A stretch of 64,000 bases of DNA from CAISIP01 sp031403955 (GCA_031403955.1 JANNGR010000401.1:1-64000), one strand, 5' to 3'. Counted from the stretch's first letter, positions 8,401 to 18,232 are shown. Program-made: numbers and translations. Notes: generated from the letters alone by a model not told the origin.

Positions 8401-10025
8401 CGAACCCCTTCTTCGAGGAAGAACGGATTACCGCCGGTGCGTTCGATCAGCATCGCAATCACCGGTTGAAGCGCGGACTGGTCGCCAAGAAGCGCCGTCA
8501 GCAGCTCTTTGGTGCCGTCCACCGTCAACGGCTCGATGCGAATCGAGGCGTAGTAGCTCTTGTTGCCCCATTGGGACTGGTACTCTGGCCGGTAGGTCGC
8601 AAGCACTAACGTGCGCAGAGTCGGAACGCTGTCGATCAAGCCGTTGAGGAGCGCCTCGCTTTCGGAATCGAACGCGTGCAGGTCCTCGAAAACCAGCAGC
8701 AGCGGCTGCGCCTGCGACTGGCGCAGCATCAGCCGTTTTAGGGCTTCGAAGGTGAGCTTTCGGCGCTGGGCCGGATTGATCTCCTGCCACGCTTCATCCG
8801 CGACCGCAACATCGAACAACGCGAGCAACGGGAGCAGCACCGGCTCTAGCGCCTTGTCGAGCGCTGCCAGTGCCGCGCCGATCTTGCGGCGGATCTGCGC
8901 GTGATCGTCGCGTTCATCGAGGCTGAAGTAGCCCCGCAGCAGTTGGACGATGGGAAGGTAGGAAGTCGCCCGTCCATACGAGATCGCCCCGGTTTCGAGG
9001 ATCAGCCAGCCGCGCGTGGCGTCGGATCGGATGAATTCGTGCAGCAGGCGCGACTTGCCTACGCCTGGCTCGCCCATGATCGAAATGACCTGTCCATGGC
9101 CGGCGCGAGCCAGCTTGATCGCGCCATGCAACTGCGTCAGCGCCTGCTCTCGCCCGGTGAATCGCGTCAGCCCGCGTGCCACTGCCGCCTGAAGGCGCGT
9201 GCGGATTTGGCCGGCGCCGGTGACTTCATACACCTCGACGGGCGCGTTCAATCCCTTGACCGGTCTGGGGCCTAGGGGCCTGACCTGCACGAATCCTTCG
9301 GCCGCCCGCATGCCGTCGGCAGTAATCAGGATTGTGCCCGGCAGCGCCATCTGTTCCATGCGCGCCGCGAGGTGCGTCGTCTGGCCGACCGCCGTGTAGT
9401 CCATCCGCAAATCGCTGCCGACGGACCGCACCACGACTTCGCCCGAGTTCAATCCGACACGAACGCGAACCTCGACTCCGTAGCTGCGCTTCACCGTCTG
9501 GGAGAATTGCACCACTGCCTCCTGAATGCGCAGCGCCGCGTAGCAGGCTCGAACGGCGTGGTCTTCGTGCGCCAGCGGGGCGCCGAAAAGCGCCATGATG
9601 CCGTCGCCCATGACTTGGTTGACCGTGCCTTCGTAACGATGCACGGCTTCCATCATTAGCTTGAGAACAGGGTCCAGAATGGCATGCGCGTCTTCCGGAT
9701 CGCGATCCGCCAACAACTCCATGGATCCCTTTATGTCGGCGAATAACACGCTGATTTGCTTGCGTTCGCCGACCACCGAGTGCCGTGAACTGAGAATCTT
9801 CTCAGCCAGGTGCTTGGGGGTGTAGTTCTCAAGGGAAGTGACTCGCCCGCCATCCCGGTTTGCGGGAACGGCAACGCTCAGCGGTTCACCGCAACTTTTG
9901 CAGAACTTGTGACTGGGCGCGTTGACCGCGCCACAAGCGCGGCATGTGTTTGCGAGGCTTGCGCCGCAGTCGGGGCAGAACTTCGCATCCGCAGGGACGT
10001 CCCTCGCGCACCGCAGACAGTTCAT
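5439..10025 (-). CDS. Zinc ribbon-class III cyclase-AAA ATPase-TPR protein fused to a cytochrome P450
   Basis: A single open frame of 1528 residues. Residues 1-50 hold two zinc ribbons (Cys pairs 3/6, 17/20, 28/31, 42/45). Residues about 85-270 are a class III nucleotidyl cyclase homology domain with metal-site Asp97 and Asp141. The usual catalytic Asn is His218, while Arg222 is kept. A STAND/AAA-type ATPase follows with Walker A G-E-P-G-V-G-K-S at 318-325, then TPR-like helical repeats to about 1115. Residues 1132-1528 are a full 397-residue P450: I-helix A-G-H-E-T-T, K-helix E-E-L-L-R, and heme loop F-G-F-G-I-H-F-C with Cys1479. The start ATG has GAAGGA 8 bases upstream. An internal ATG at 6632 could yield the P450 alone. 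It is the first gene of an operon with the acyl-ligase fusion; the substrate is unknown, perhaps the acyl chain handled by that protein. Confidence 0.88.
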   Translation of the reverse strand: MNCLRCARDVPADAKFCPDCGASLANTCRACGAVNAPSHKFCKSCGEPLSVAVPANRDGGRVTSLENYTPKHLAEKILSSRHSVVGERKQISVLFADIKGSMELLADRDPEDAHAILDPVLKLMMEAVHRYEGTVNQVMGDGIMALFGAPLAHEDHAVRACYAALRIQEAVVQFSQTVKRSYGVEVRVRVGLNSGEVVVRSVGSDLRMDYTAVGQTTHLAARMEQMALPGTILITADGMRAAEGFVQVRPLGPRPVKGLNAPVEVYEVTGAGQIRTRLQAAVARGLTRFTGREQALTQLHGAIKLARAGHGQVISIMGEPGVGKSRLLHEFIRSDATRGWLILETGAISYGRATSYLPIVQLLRGYFSLDERDDHAQIRRKIGAALAALDKALEPVLLPLLALFDVAVADEAWQEINPAQRRKLTFEALKRLMLRQSQAQPLLLVFEDLHAFDSESEALLNGLIDSVPTLRTLVLATYRPEYQSQWGNKSYYASIRIEPLTVDGTKELLTALLGDQSALQPVIAMLIERTGGNPFFLEEGVRALIETAVVAGKPGAYRLLKDLKTAQVQVPATVQAVLAARLDRLSSEEKWLLQSAAVIGRDVPFSLLQAISEDDEDTLRGLLERLQAAEFLYETSLFPELEYTFKHALTQEVAYNALLHETRRSLHGRIVLALERMDSRRASDQVDQLAHHAVRGELWAKAIIYLHQAGLRATERSATREAVQCVEQALAALSHLPESDESIAQGIDLRFDLHSALIPLGEFSRIVEVLREAEQLAERLGDQRRQGRVSAAMATWCWCIGDPDRALQYGQRALAMASTLEDGALDALANHRVGEAHVSLGNFHTAIDSFARNLERRTSEPTPKRFGMAALQSVTSRSWMGWCMAGLGDFAAATEAAQESFRIAEAANHAYSLATTYTGAGQRHLMRGEIEQAIALLERAADICRRDNFGPLYKYAAPSLGLAYVRCGRVEEGLRLLERLTEQSSSMNIIPFHVLELINLSEARLAAGQHAGAKRSAQHSLTLLRAHGQRFAEPENLRVLGDIHASSDPPKLVEAEASYRQAIEIAAELGLRPVIARCYLHLGTLYSRVGKQAQAIEHLTQARNMLREMDMRSWLEQADSAIGRCGSGTVAMVEPLFDPSRPEFHANPYPFYHRLRSEDPVHRTQQGYWIVTRYHDVVTVLRDQRFGREDFGPMVASVYGDDSERVPRPMVFRDPPAHTRLRSLVSKAFTSRVVQGMRPHIQEIVDQLLDRVQDTHAMDVIADLAYPLPVTVICEMLGVPARDIDTMRQWTSDITRSLDALGLESDREIVRRGRAARHALGEYFRGLLPERRRHPRQDLLSLLIAAEEEGGDKLTEDELLATCVLLFIAGHETTVNLIGNGLQALMQHPGQLEVLRNDAALIPGAVEELLRYDSPVQRTARVTKTEVEIGGKKIPRHALVVAAIGAANRDPGQFAEPDQLNVRRRAGNHIAFGFGIHFCLGAPLARIEAEIAIGSFLRRMPRAELTAMAPQWRDSSTLRGLKTLPVTY

Positions 10026-10403
10026 GTTGCCGGTCCTTCAAACCATGCTTGCCGTGGAGCGGGTGTGCATGGCGTTATCGTACACGCTGACCGGCGCGCT
10101 CGATACGCCCGCCCGGCCCAGGTCGGCGCCAGTCAGTCTTCACCGCAGCGTTGGCCAACGCCGTACCCTTCAGCGCCAGTGCGCGCAGCCACTCGATTAG
10201 CACCTAACCCAAGGCGGCCAAATTCAATCTTGCTGGTTCCAGTTTCTTCGGTACATTTTGGCATCGGCATTGCCAATCACAACCTGCCTTCGGGCGGGAC
10301 TGCCGACCCATTTGCGTGAAATATTCAGCTAGAGTGGCGGCTTTGCTTTGGCTCAATCACTGGCAGCATGAACAAGCGCCCGACAACTATGAGGGGAGTG
10401 ACG
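10026..10403. promoter_or_regulatory. Divergent intergenic region with an inverted repeat
   Basis: These 378 bp separate the leftward P450 fusion operon from the rightward CFA-synthase-type gene and must carry both promoters. No convincing -35/-10 pair stands out. Bases 10258-10276 form TTGGCA-N7-TGCCAA, a perfect 6-bp inverted repeat and a plausible operator for a dimeric regulator. No regulator gene is adjacent. GAAGGA on the minus strand (10034-10039) and GAGGGGAG on the plus strand (10391-10398) are the ribosome binding sites of the two genes. Confidence 0.4.
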
Positions 10404-11642
10404 ATGCAACCTCTGCAATTACCCGCGGCTCCGTCTTCCGCCGGGACCATGGCATCCAGTCCAGTCGGCGGCGAGCCCGCCGTGGTGCGCAAACTCAGGC
10501 GCCGCCTGCAAGGTATGTCGATCGCGGCTTTCGACCTGGAGTTGCAGGACGGCAGTGTCCATCGGATCGGCGGCGGTGTACCGGCGTTCAGGCTGCGCAC
10601 CCGTACGCCAGCGTCGCTGCGCGCGTTGGCATCCTTCGACGAGTTCGCCGTCGCGCATGCATTTATTGAGAGTCAGATCGATTTTGCGGGCGACTTTCTC
10701 GCGGCCCTCGATCTTCGAAAAATCATGTCCGACCGGCACCCGCTGCATTCACTATGGCGGTTCCTGCGGCCGCTCGTTTTCGGAAAGTTGCGCTCTGACA
10801 AGGACTGGGTGGCGCAGCACTACGATTACGGTAACGACTTCTATTTCGCCTTCCTGGATCGACGCGTGAAACTGTACTCCCAGGCACTGTTTCAGTCCGA
10901 TCAGCAGCCTCTCGAAGACGCCGCCGAGAACAAGCTGAATTACATCCTGCGCGCGTGCCGGTTGTCGGCCGGTTCTCACGTCCTCGACGTGGGTGCTGGG
11001 TGGGCATCCTTCGCAGGCCATGCCGGCGCCCGCGGCGTGAATGTCACTATGCTGACGATTTCCCCCGAGCAGTACGGGTTTCTGCGCCAATGGAGCGCGA
11101 CGCAAAATCTTCCGTGCGCCCTGGAGGCGGTCAATGAGAGCATTTTCACTTTTGCGCCGCCGCGTCAGTACGACGCCATCGTCTTGCTGGGAGTGATGGA
11201 GCATCTTCCCGACTACAGACGCCTGTTCGCCAGATTCAACCGGCTGCTCAAACCGGGCGGCCGGTTGTATATGGATTTCGCGGCGAATCGAAAGAAGTTC
11301 CACGTCAGCTCTTTTACCTACCGCTACGTGTTTCCCGGCTCCCACACTCCGGTAGTCGTGCCGGATCTTTTGGCGGCCGCGAATCGCACCAGTTTCGAGC
11401 CGATCGCCATGCACAATGATCGGCACAGCTACTTTCTTACGTTGCAGCACTGGGTGCGGAATCTGGAAGCGGCCCGCGACGGTCTGGTGCCGAAATACGG
11501 CGAGAGAACCTATCGCTTGTTTCAGTTGTATCTCTGGGGCTGTGCGCACCAGTTCCAGCGGGACGGAGAGCTCGAGAGTTATCGCGTGGTATTCCAGAAG
11601 TCGCATGGGGCGCCGTCGGCCGAGATTGGCCTGGACGGCTGA
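10404..11642 (+). CDS. Cyclopropane-fatty-acyl-phospholipid synthase-family SAM methyltransferase
   Basis: A 412-residue protein of the CFA synthase family, which methylenates or methylates unsaturated acyl chains using SAM. Visible family marks are H-Y-D-Y-G-N-D-F-Y before the fold, SAM motif I V-L-D-V-G-A-G-W-A, T-I-S-P-E-Q, and L-G-V-M-E-H-L. A P-G-S-H-T-P loop and the W-V-R-N-L-E C-terminal region follow. ATG 10404 is favoured by GAGGGGAG five bases upstream; two in-frame ATGs at 10368 and 10389 lack one. It is divergent from the P450/acyl-ligase operon, suggesting that it acts on the same lipid. Whether the product is a cyclopropane or a methyl branch cannot be told from sequence. Confidence 0.82.
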   Translation: MQPLQLPAAPSSAGTMASSPVGGEPAVVRKLRRRLQGMSIAAFDLELQDGSVHRIGGGVPAFRLRTRTPASLRALASFDEFAVAHAFIESQIDFAGDFLAALDLRKIMSDRHPLHSLWRFLRPLVFGKLRSDKDWVAQHYDYGNDFYFAFLDRRVKLYSQALFQSDQQPLEDAAENKLNYILRACRLSAGSHVLDVGAGWASFAGHAGARGVNVTMLTISPEQYGFLRQWSATQNLPCALEAVNESIFTFAPPRQYDAIVLLGVMEHLPDYRRLFARFNRLLKPGGRLYMDFAANRKKFHVSSFTYRYVFPGSHTPVVVPDLLAAANRTSFEPIAMHNDRHSYFLTLQHWVRNLEAARDGLVPKYGERTYRLFQLYLWGCAHQFQRDGELESYRVVFQKSHGAPSAEIGLDG

Positions 11643-11664
11643 ACCTCGCGCCGTTGGCCGAATT

Positions 11665-11693
11665 GCGGCGCCCGGTGCGCCTTTCGGCGCCGC
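11665..11693. terminator. GC-rich hairpin after the CFA-type gene
   Basis: GCGGCGCC and GGCGCCGC form a perfect 8-bp stem around a 13-base loop, 22 bp after the stop codon. There is no T run, so this is at best a weak or factor-dependent terminator. It separates the lipid locus from the SOS promoter of dnaE2. Confidence 0.25.
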
Positions 11694-11777
11694 GTGCATG
11701 CGCGCTGCATCAACGGCCAGAACATGCTGGTGCAAGCGTCAAGGCTTTCAAGTGCGGCGAGCTTTGATACAGGAATA

Positions 11778-11797
11778 TACTGTTATTTTATACAGTA
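11778..11797 (+). promoter_or_regulatory. LexA (SOS) box of dnaE2
   Basis: TACTGTTATTTTATACAGTA matches the CTGT-N8-ACAG LexA operator and is symmetrical outside the core as well (TACTGT/ACAGTA). It lies 46 bp before the dnaE2 ATG, where LexA would block its promoter. Its presence shows that dnaE2 has independent SOS control here and need not be read from the imuA promoter. Confidence 0.85.
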
Positions 11798-11843
11798 TTT
11801 ATTGCCTCTAAATCGCGCCAGCAATTGATGCCTCGCCAATCCC

Positions 11844-15035
<3,192 letters not shown>

Positions 15036-15131
15036 GCGCCCGCGCACCATGTGCCGCGCTGCCAAGCCTAAAGTGGACCCCGGATTTGAGACAGTAGTTT
15101 AAGAGGGACACTGTCGAAAGAAATGGGTAAA

Positions 15132-15233
15132 TCATGCGTTCAGGCCGATGTGTTCCAAAATCTTGCGCACTTGTTCCCCATCCGTGATGAACGCGATGAT
15201 GCGCATTCGCTCCGCGCATCGCGGGCAAAGCAT
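15132..15233 (-). pseudogene. Remnant of an IS91-type transposase
   Basis: About 33 codons read leftward give M-L-C-P-R-C-A-E-R-M-R-I-I-A-F-I-T and then V-R-K-I-L-E-H-I-G-L. This resembles the zinc-finger-like C-terminal segment of IS91-family transposases. The rest of the gene is absent and the frame stops right after. It is a decayed fragment just downstream of dnaE2 and within the interval enclosed by the 86-bp repeats. Confidence 0.5.
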
Positions 15234-15635
15234 CGCTGTGGGATTCGTGTGATGCGCTGGGAGAGGGCTGCGGCGTGGATGTCGAACCCGATTGGGATGC
15301 ATTGACACAAGTCGCACCGAAATTTTCCGTCGATCAGCGCATCAGTTGGTGAACGGGGTCGGTGACGAGTGACCAGGACTCATCGTGCGTCGGGTTGCGC
15401 CTGCGGCGGGCGAAACAAGCCCAATGGGTCAGGCAAGCTGTGAATCTCTCTGGCGGACTTGCCAAACGTTGCATCAAATGCGCAATGCAGAGGGTTTCAT
15501 GACGGACCAAGGTGCGATTCTTCGTCTGGTGCGATTGAATCTGCTATCCGCATCGGTGCAACATCTGACGGACTCCTTTACGCCCCCACCGATCGATGGG
15601 TATGGTTTCTCATGTAAATCAATGGGTTGCAGTCA
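15234..15635. other. Non-coding stretch without recognised content
   Basis: I recognise no gene, RNA or repeat in these 402 bp. The short open frames lack ribosome binding sites and family similarity. It probably contains further debris next to the IS91-type remnant and the upstream activator sites expected for the sigma-54 promoter at 15636; no specific activator motif could be assigned. Confidence 0.4.
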
Positions 15636-15651
15636 TGGCACAGAAAGTGCT
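15636..15651 (+). promoter_or_regulatory. Sigma-54 (RpoN) promoter of the PEP-CTERM gene
   Basis: TGGCACAGAAAGTGCT has the -24 GG and -12 GC exactly 10 bases apart and matches TGGCAC-N5-TTGCW except for G in place of the first T. Transcription would start near 15661, about 50 bp before the ATG at 15713. In PEP-CTERM bacteria the PrsK/PrsR two-component system works through RpoN on such promoters, which supports the call. Confidence 0.7.
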
Positions 15652-15712
15652 TGCCGATCACTCAAGCGTGCCGCAGTGTCGGTTCCGTCTAAACCCCAAC
15701 TGGAGAATTCAT

Positions 15713-16447
15713 ATGATTAGTCGTTCGCTTCTAGCAGCAGCTCTCGCTGCATCAGTGATGGCAGGAAGCGCCGTTGCAGCCCCGGTTCAGCTAATTTCCA
15801 ATGGAGGCTTCGAGACGGGATTGTTCGCGCCGTGGACCGTGACCGACCTGGCGGGCGGCTCCGGGTCGTGGTTTGTGAACTCGGGTGCAACGACACCGGT
15901 TAGCGGAAACGCGACCGTAGGGGCAGCAGGTGGCACGTTCTACGCCGTCACCGATCAAACTGGGCCTGGAACGCATGTGTTGGAACAGTCATTCACTGTC
16001 CCCGTCGGTGCACTATCCGTCATACTTGGTTTCGACATGTTCATGAACGATCAGAGCGGCTTGGGCCCGATCGCAAACCCGGCGGGGCTCGATCACACGG
16101 CAGGGCCGAACCAGCACGCGCGCGTCGACATCATGTCAATCTTGGCGGCTGCCTTCTCCACGTCCGCCATCGACATCGTTTCGACCCTGGTGCCACCTTC
16201 GATCGATCTTGGCGCGAATCCCCATCCGTACACAAGCTACTCGTTCGATATCACGGCGTTCGTCACGCCCGGAACAAGCTACAAGCTTCGGTTTGGGGAA
16301 GTTGACAATCAGTTCTTCTTCAACCAGGGTGTCGACAATGTCAGCATCCTCGCCGATGTTGGGCAGGTTCCGGAGCCAGGTTCACTAGCCTTGGTCGTTT
16401 TGGGCCTGATCGGTGCCGCAGCCGCGAAGCGGCGCCAGCACCGTTGA
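15713..16447 (+). CDS. PEP-CTERM sorting-domain secreted protein
   Basis: A 244-residue exported protein. Residues 1-22 are a signal peptide (M-I-S-R-S-L-L then A-rich, cleavage near A-V-A-A). The middle is a beta-rich domain opening N-G-G-F-E-T-G, common in PEP-CTERM proteins that carry carbohydrate-binding-like folds. The C-terminus is a PEP-CTERM tag: V-P-E-P-G-S, a hydrophobic helix, then K-R-R-Q. Exosortase recognises this tag, and such proteins serve in exopolysaccharide-linked surface or floc formation. No exosortase lies in the window. ATG 15713 has GGAG about 7 bases upstream and a sigma-54 promoter before it. The gene sits between the two copies of the 86-bp repeat. Confidence 0.85.
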   Translation: MISRSLLAAALAASVMAGSAVAAPVQLISNGGFETGLFAPWTVTDLAGGSGSWFVNSGATTPVSGNATVGAAGGTFYAVTDQTGPGTHVLEQSFTVPVGALSVILGFDMFMNDQSGLGPIANPAGLDHTAGPNQHARVDIMSILAAAFSTSAIDIVSTLVPPSIDLGANPHPYTSYSFDITAFVTPGTSYKLRFGEVDNQFFFNQGVDNVSILADVGQVPEPGSLALVVLGLIGAAAAKRRQHR

Positions 16448-16689
16448 GGCAGGCCGGCGACGATGGTCCCGACGGACTATCGTCCACCGGTCATTTGGGC
16501 TGGGTTGTCGCCGCGCTATCGGGGCGCGTCGCTTTCGGGTTTGCCGCGCCACTACTCCTTCAGGCGTCTGCCGCAAAGTATGCGGCTGCAAAGTTGCCAA
16601 ACAAGGGTGCATGGCGCGAGCGTGGCCGATGGGTCGAAACGCGGCGTGTGATCTCGGCGATGTATTCGGGGTGTGGTGTCGCATCAGCC
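16448..16689. other. Non-coding stretch without recognised content
   Basis: These 242 bp follow the PEP-CTERM gene. Open frames here have no recognisable similarity. It probably contains the decayed 5' part of the receptor pseudogene that follows, but I could not align it by eye. Confidence 0.35.
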
Positions 16690-17024
16690 GCTGGCGTGAT
16701 CCAGGCCGGCCGCACCAGGCCCTTGCCCGTCCTGAGCAGCCGGCGCTGCCTCAGGTGCCCACCTTGCTGGAGCTGGGCTACAAGAATTTGGAGCTAAACG
16801 GCTAGATCGGCATCCTGGCGCCCGTCGGCACGCCGCCGACGGTGCTGCAACGTCTGCATGGCGATATTGCCAAAGCGGTGTCGTCGGATTAGGTTCAACA
16901 GCAGTACCGCAATGTCGCCTCGACCCGGTGTTGATGGGGCCCGAAGGACGATGCCGAGGTGCTGGCGTGCGAGACGGCCAAGTACCAGTGCATCGGCCGG
17001 GAAGCGCGGATCGAGAAGCCGTGA
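16690..17024 (+). pseudogene. Bug/TctC-family periplasmic solute receptor, decayed
   Basis: The 3' part of a receptor of the tripartite tricarboxylate transporter (Bug) family is readable: A-L-P-Q-V-P-T-L-L-E-L-G-Y, then I-G-I-L-A-P-V-G-T-P-P and L-Q-R-L-H-G-D-I-A-K-A-V, ending in an E-T-A-K-Y segment. Three in-frame stops interrupt it (TAG 16803, TAG 16890, TGA 16932), and a frameshift separates the upstream A-G-R-T-R-P-L segment. The N-terminal two-thirds are not found. Clearly nonfunctional. Confidence 0.75.
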
Positions 17025-17086
17025 CACGGGCGCAGGCGATTGCCATCCAGCTCGAGACCATGCAATGACTGACCTGCCGGCAGTCG

Positions 17087-17217
17087 ATCACGCCGCGCGA
17101 CGCGATGATCTATACCTTGGGGCGTCGGCCTGGGCGCCGACCCGCTGCACGAACGGCAATTGCGTTTCGTCCATGAAGACGGCCTGCAGTTGCTGCCGAC
17201 CCAGGGCATCACGCTGA
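17087..17217 (+). pseudogene. N-terminal fragment of a MaoC-family enoyl-CoA hydratase
   Basis: The reading I-T-P-R-D-A-M-I-Y-T-L followed, after a one-base frameshift in TTGGGG, by G-V-G-L-G-A-D-P-L-H-E-R-Q-L-R-F-V matches the N-terminus of hydratase-2 (MaoC-like) enzymes. The match continues with H-E-D-G-L-Q-L-L-P-T. It is cut off exactly where the second 86-bp repeat copy begins (17218), so the repeat border lies inside an older gene. Confidence 0.6.
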
Positions 17218-17303
17218 CAAACGCCTGCACGACCTGACGCCGCTGTTGGGTGGTCTGGCTACACAGAGCCGGGAGTTTCATTGAGCGCCCGCGCACCATG
17301 TGC
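17218..17303 (+). repeat. 86-bp exact direct repeat, copy 2
   Basis: Identical to 14969-15054, including the former dnaE2 stop codon, but here fused to a MaoC fragment on the left and unrelated sequence on the right. It has no coding role at this position. Confidence 0.95.
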
Positions 17304-17387
17304 GGACCTACAACGCCCGCCACCCCGTGCAGACCCTGCTGCACCGGGGCCATGGCAATTGGTTCCCGAAGCGCTGCAAAATGAACT

Positions 17388-17432
17388 TGTTTATACATGT
17401 TGACACGTGGCAGATTTTTGTTGATACTTGTT
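17388..17432 (+). promoter_or_regulatory. Promoter and paired operator half-repeats of mazEF
   Basis: TTGACA (17400-17405), a 17-base spacer and GATACT (17423-17428) make a good sigma-70-type promoter. Two near-identical 14-mers, TGTTTATACATGTT (17388-17401) and TGTTGATACTTGTT (17419-17432), start 31 bp apart, three helical turns, and bracket it. Their position suits binding by the MazE-MazF complex for autoregulation. Confidence 0.5.
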
Positions 17433-17457
17433 TTAACATTCAAGCAAGGAGCCGATC

Positions 17458-17718
17458 ATGACCGCGGTAGTCTCTCTGGACCAAACCATCCAAAGGTGGG
17501 GCAATGGCCTGGGCGTGCGCATCACTGCGCCAATCGCCAAGGCGGCACGTTTTGCGCGCGGTCTTTCCATCAAGGTGGAGGTGGTTGAAGGCGGCGTTTT
17601 TCTTCGGGCGGTTGGCAAGCCTCAGTTAACGCTGGCTCAGAAGCTCAAGGAATTTGATCCGGCTGTCCATGGCGGCGAAGTGATGGCGACCGGACGCGTC
17701 GGCGCCGAAGTGTTCTGA
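17458..17718 (+). CDS. mazE: MazE-type antitoxin (AbrB fold)
   Basis: An 86-residue protein with the MazE/AbrB pattern at residues 11-50: I-Q-R-W-G-N-G-L-G-V-R-I, then K-V-E-V-V-E-G-G-V-F-L. The N-terminal swapped-hairpin domain binds DNA and the C-terminal tail wraps the toxin. A strong AAGGAG precedes the ATG, and the stop overlaps the mazF start (TGATG). It follows directly on degenerate DNA, as usual for mobile toxin-antitoxin pairs. Confidence 0.85.
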   Translation: MTAVVSLDQTIQRWGNGLGVRITAPIAKAARFARGLSIKVEVVEGGVFLRAVGKPQLTLAQKLKEFDPAVHGGEVMATGRVGAEVF

Positions 17719-18086
17719 TGGCTACGCCAGGTAAATTGTGGGTACCGGACCGGCGTGACATGATCTGGATTGATTTCAGCCCGCAGGCGGGTGGCGAGAT
17801 GAAGGACGAGCATCCCATGCTGGTCTTGTCGCCCAAAGCGTTCAACGCGCGGACAAACCTTGTCATCGGACTGCCGATGACGCATGCTCAGTCGAACGAA
17901 ACCAACCCATTTGCAGTCAAATACGTGAGCGCAAAAAAAGAGGTCTGTTATGTGCTGGCCCACCAGCCAAAATCATTTGCATGGCGTAGCAGAGGTGCCC
18001 GCCCGCATCCATGGAAGCAAGTCTCGCCGACGGTGTTTGAGGCAGCCTGCAAAGAATTGAACGGGATCATCTCGATCAGTGCTTGA
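17718..18086 (+). CDS. mazF: MazF-type mRNA interferase toxin
   Basis: A 122-residue toxin with the MazF/PemK fold: G-K-L-W-V-P-D-R-R-D-M-I-W-I-D-F, E-H-P-M-L-V-L-S-P, N-L-V-I-G-L-P-M-T, and H-Q-P-K-S-F-A-W-R in the C-terminal half. MazF cuts mRNA at short sequences; its specificity cannot be read here. The ATG overlaps the mazE stop by one base. The length is normal and the frame intact. A 146-bp gap follows before the convergent sulfatase. Confidence 0.88.
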   Translation: MATPGKLWVPDRRDMIWIDFSPQAGGEMKDEHPMLVLSPKAFNARTNLVIGLPMTHAQSNETNPFAVKYVSAKKEVCYVLAHQPKSFAWRSRGARPHPWKQVSPTVFEAACKELNGIISISA

Positions 18087-18232
18087 AACTTCAATGAGAG
18101 TCATGGAACCGGGCTTCCCGATTCACCTGCAGTCGGCCCCCGGATGCACGTGCCGCTGCATTTCACGGGGTTCCATCCGGATTGCAAGATGATGGAAACG
18201 TCTAATGGCCGGGAGAATCCTCCATCAGCGTC

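Noticed and set aside
5439..10025. Reading the cyclase-AAA-P450 protein as an anti-phage signalling system
   Set aside because: There is no nucleotide-sensing effector, nuclease or defence partner nearby; its operon partner is a lipid enzyme.
15066..15100. Possible insertion-sequence end after dnaE2 (a G-T-G-G-A-C-C-C-C-G-G stretch followed by TTGAGACAG)
   Set aside because: It recalls terminal repeats of IS3-type elements, but there is no partner repeat and no transposase of that family nearby.
17304..17387. Possible coding remnant right of the second 86-bp repeat
   Set aside because: The translation (T-Y-N-A-R-H-P-V-Q) is open but matches no family I recognise; too short to annotate.
18103..18176. 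ATGGAACC / GGTTCCAT inverted repeat after mazF
   Set aside because: Only 8 bp with a 58-base spacer; no transposase or recombinase supports an element, and chance is likely.
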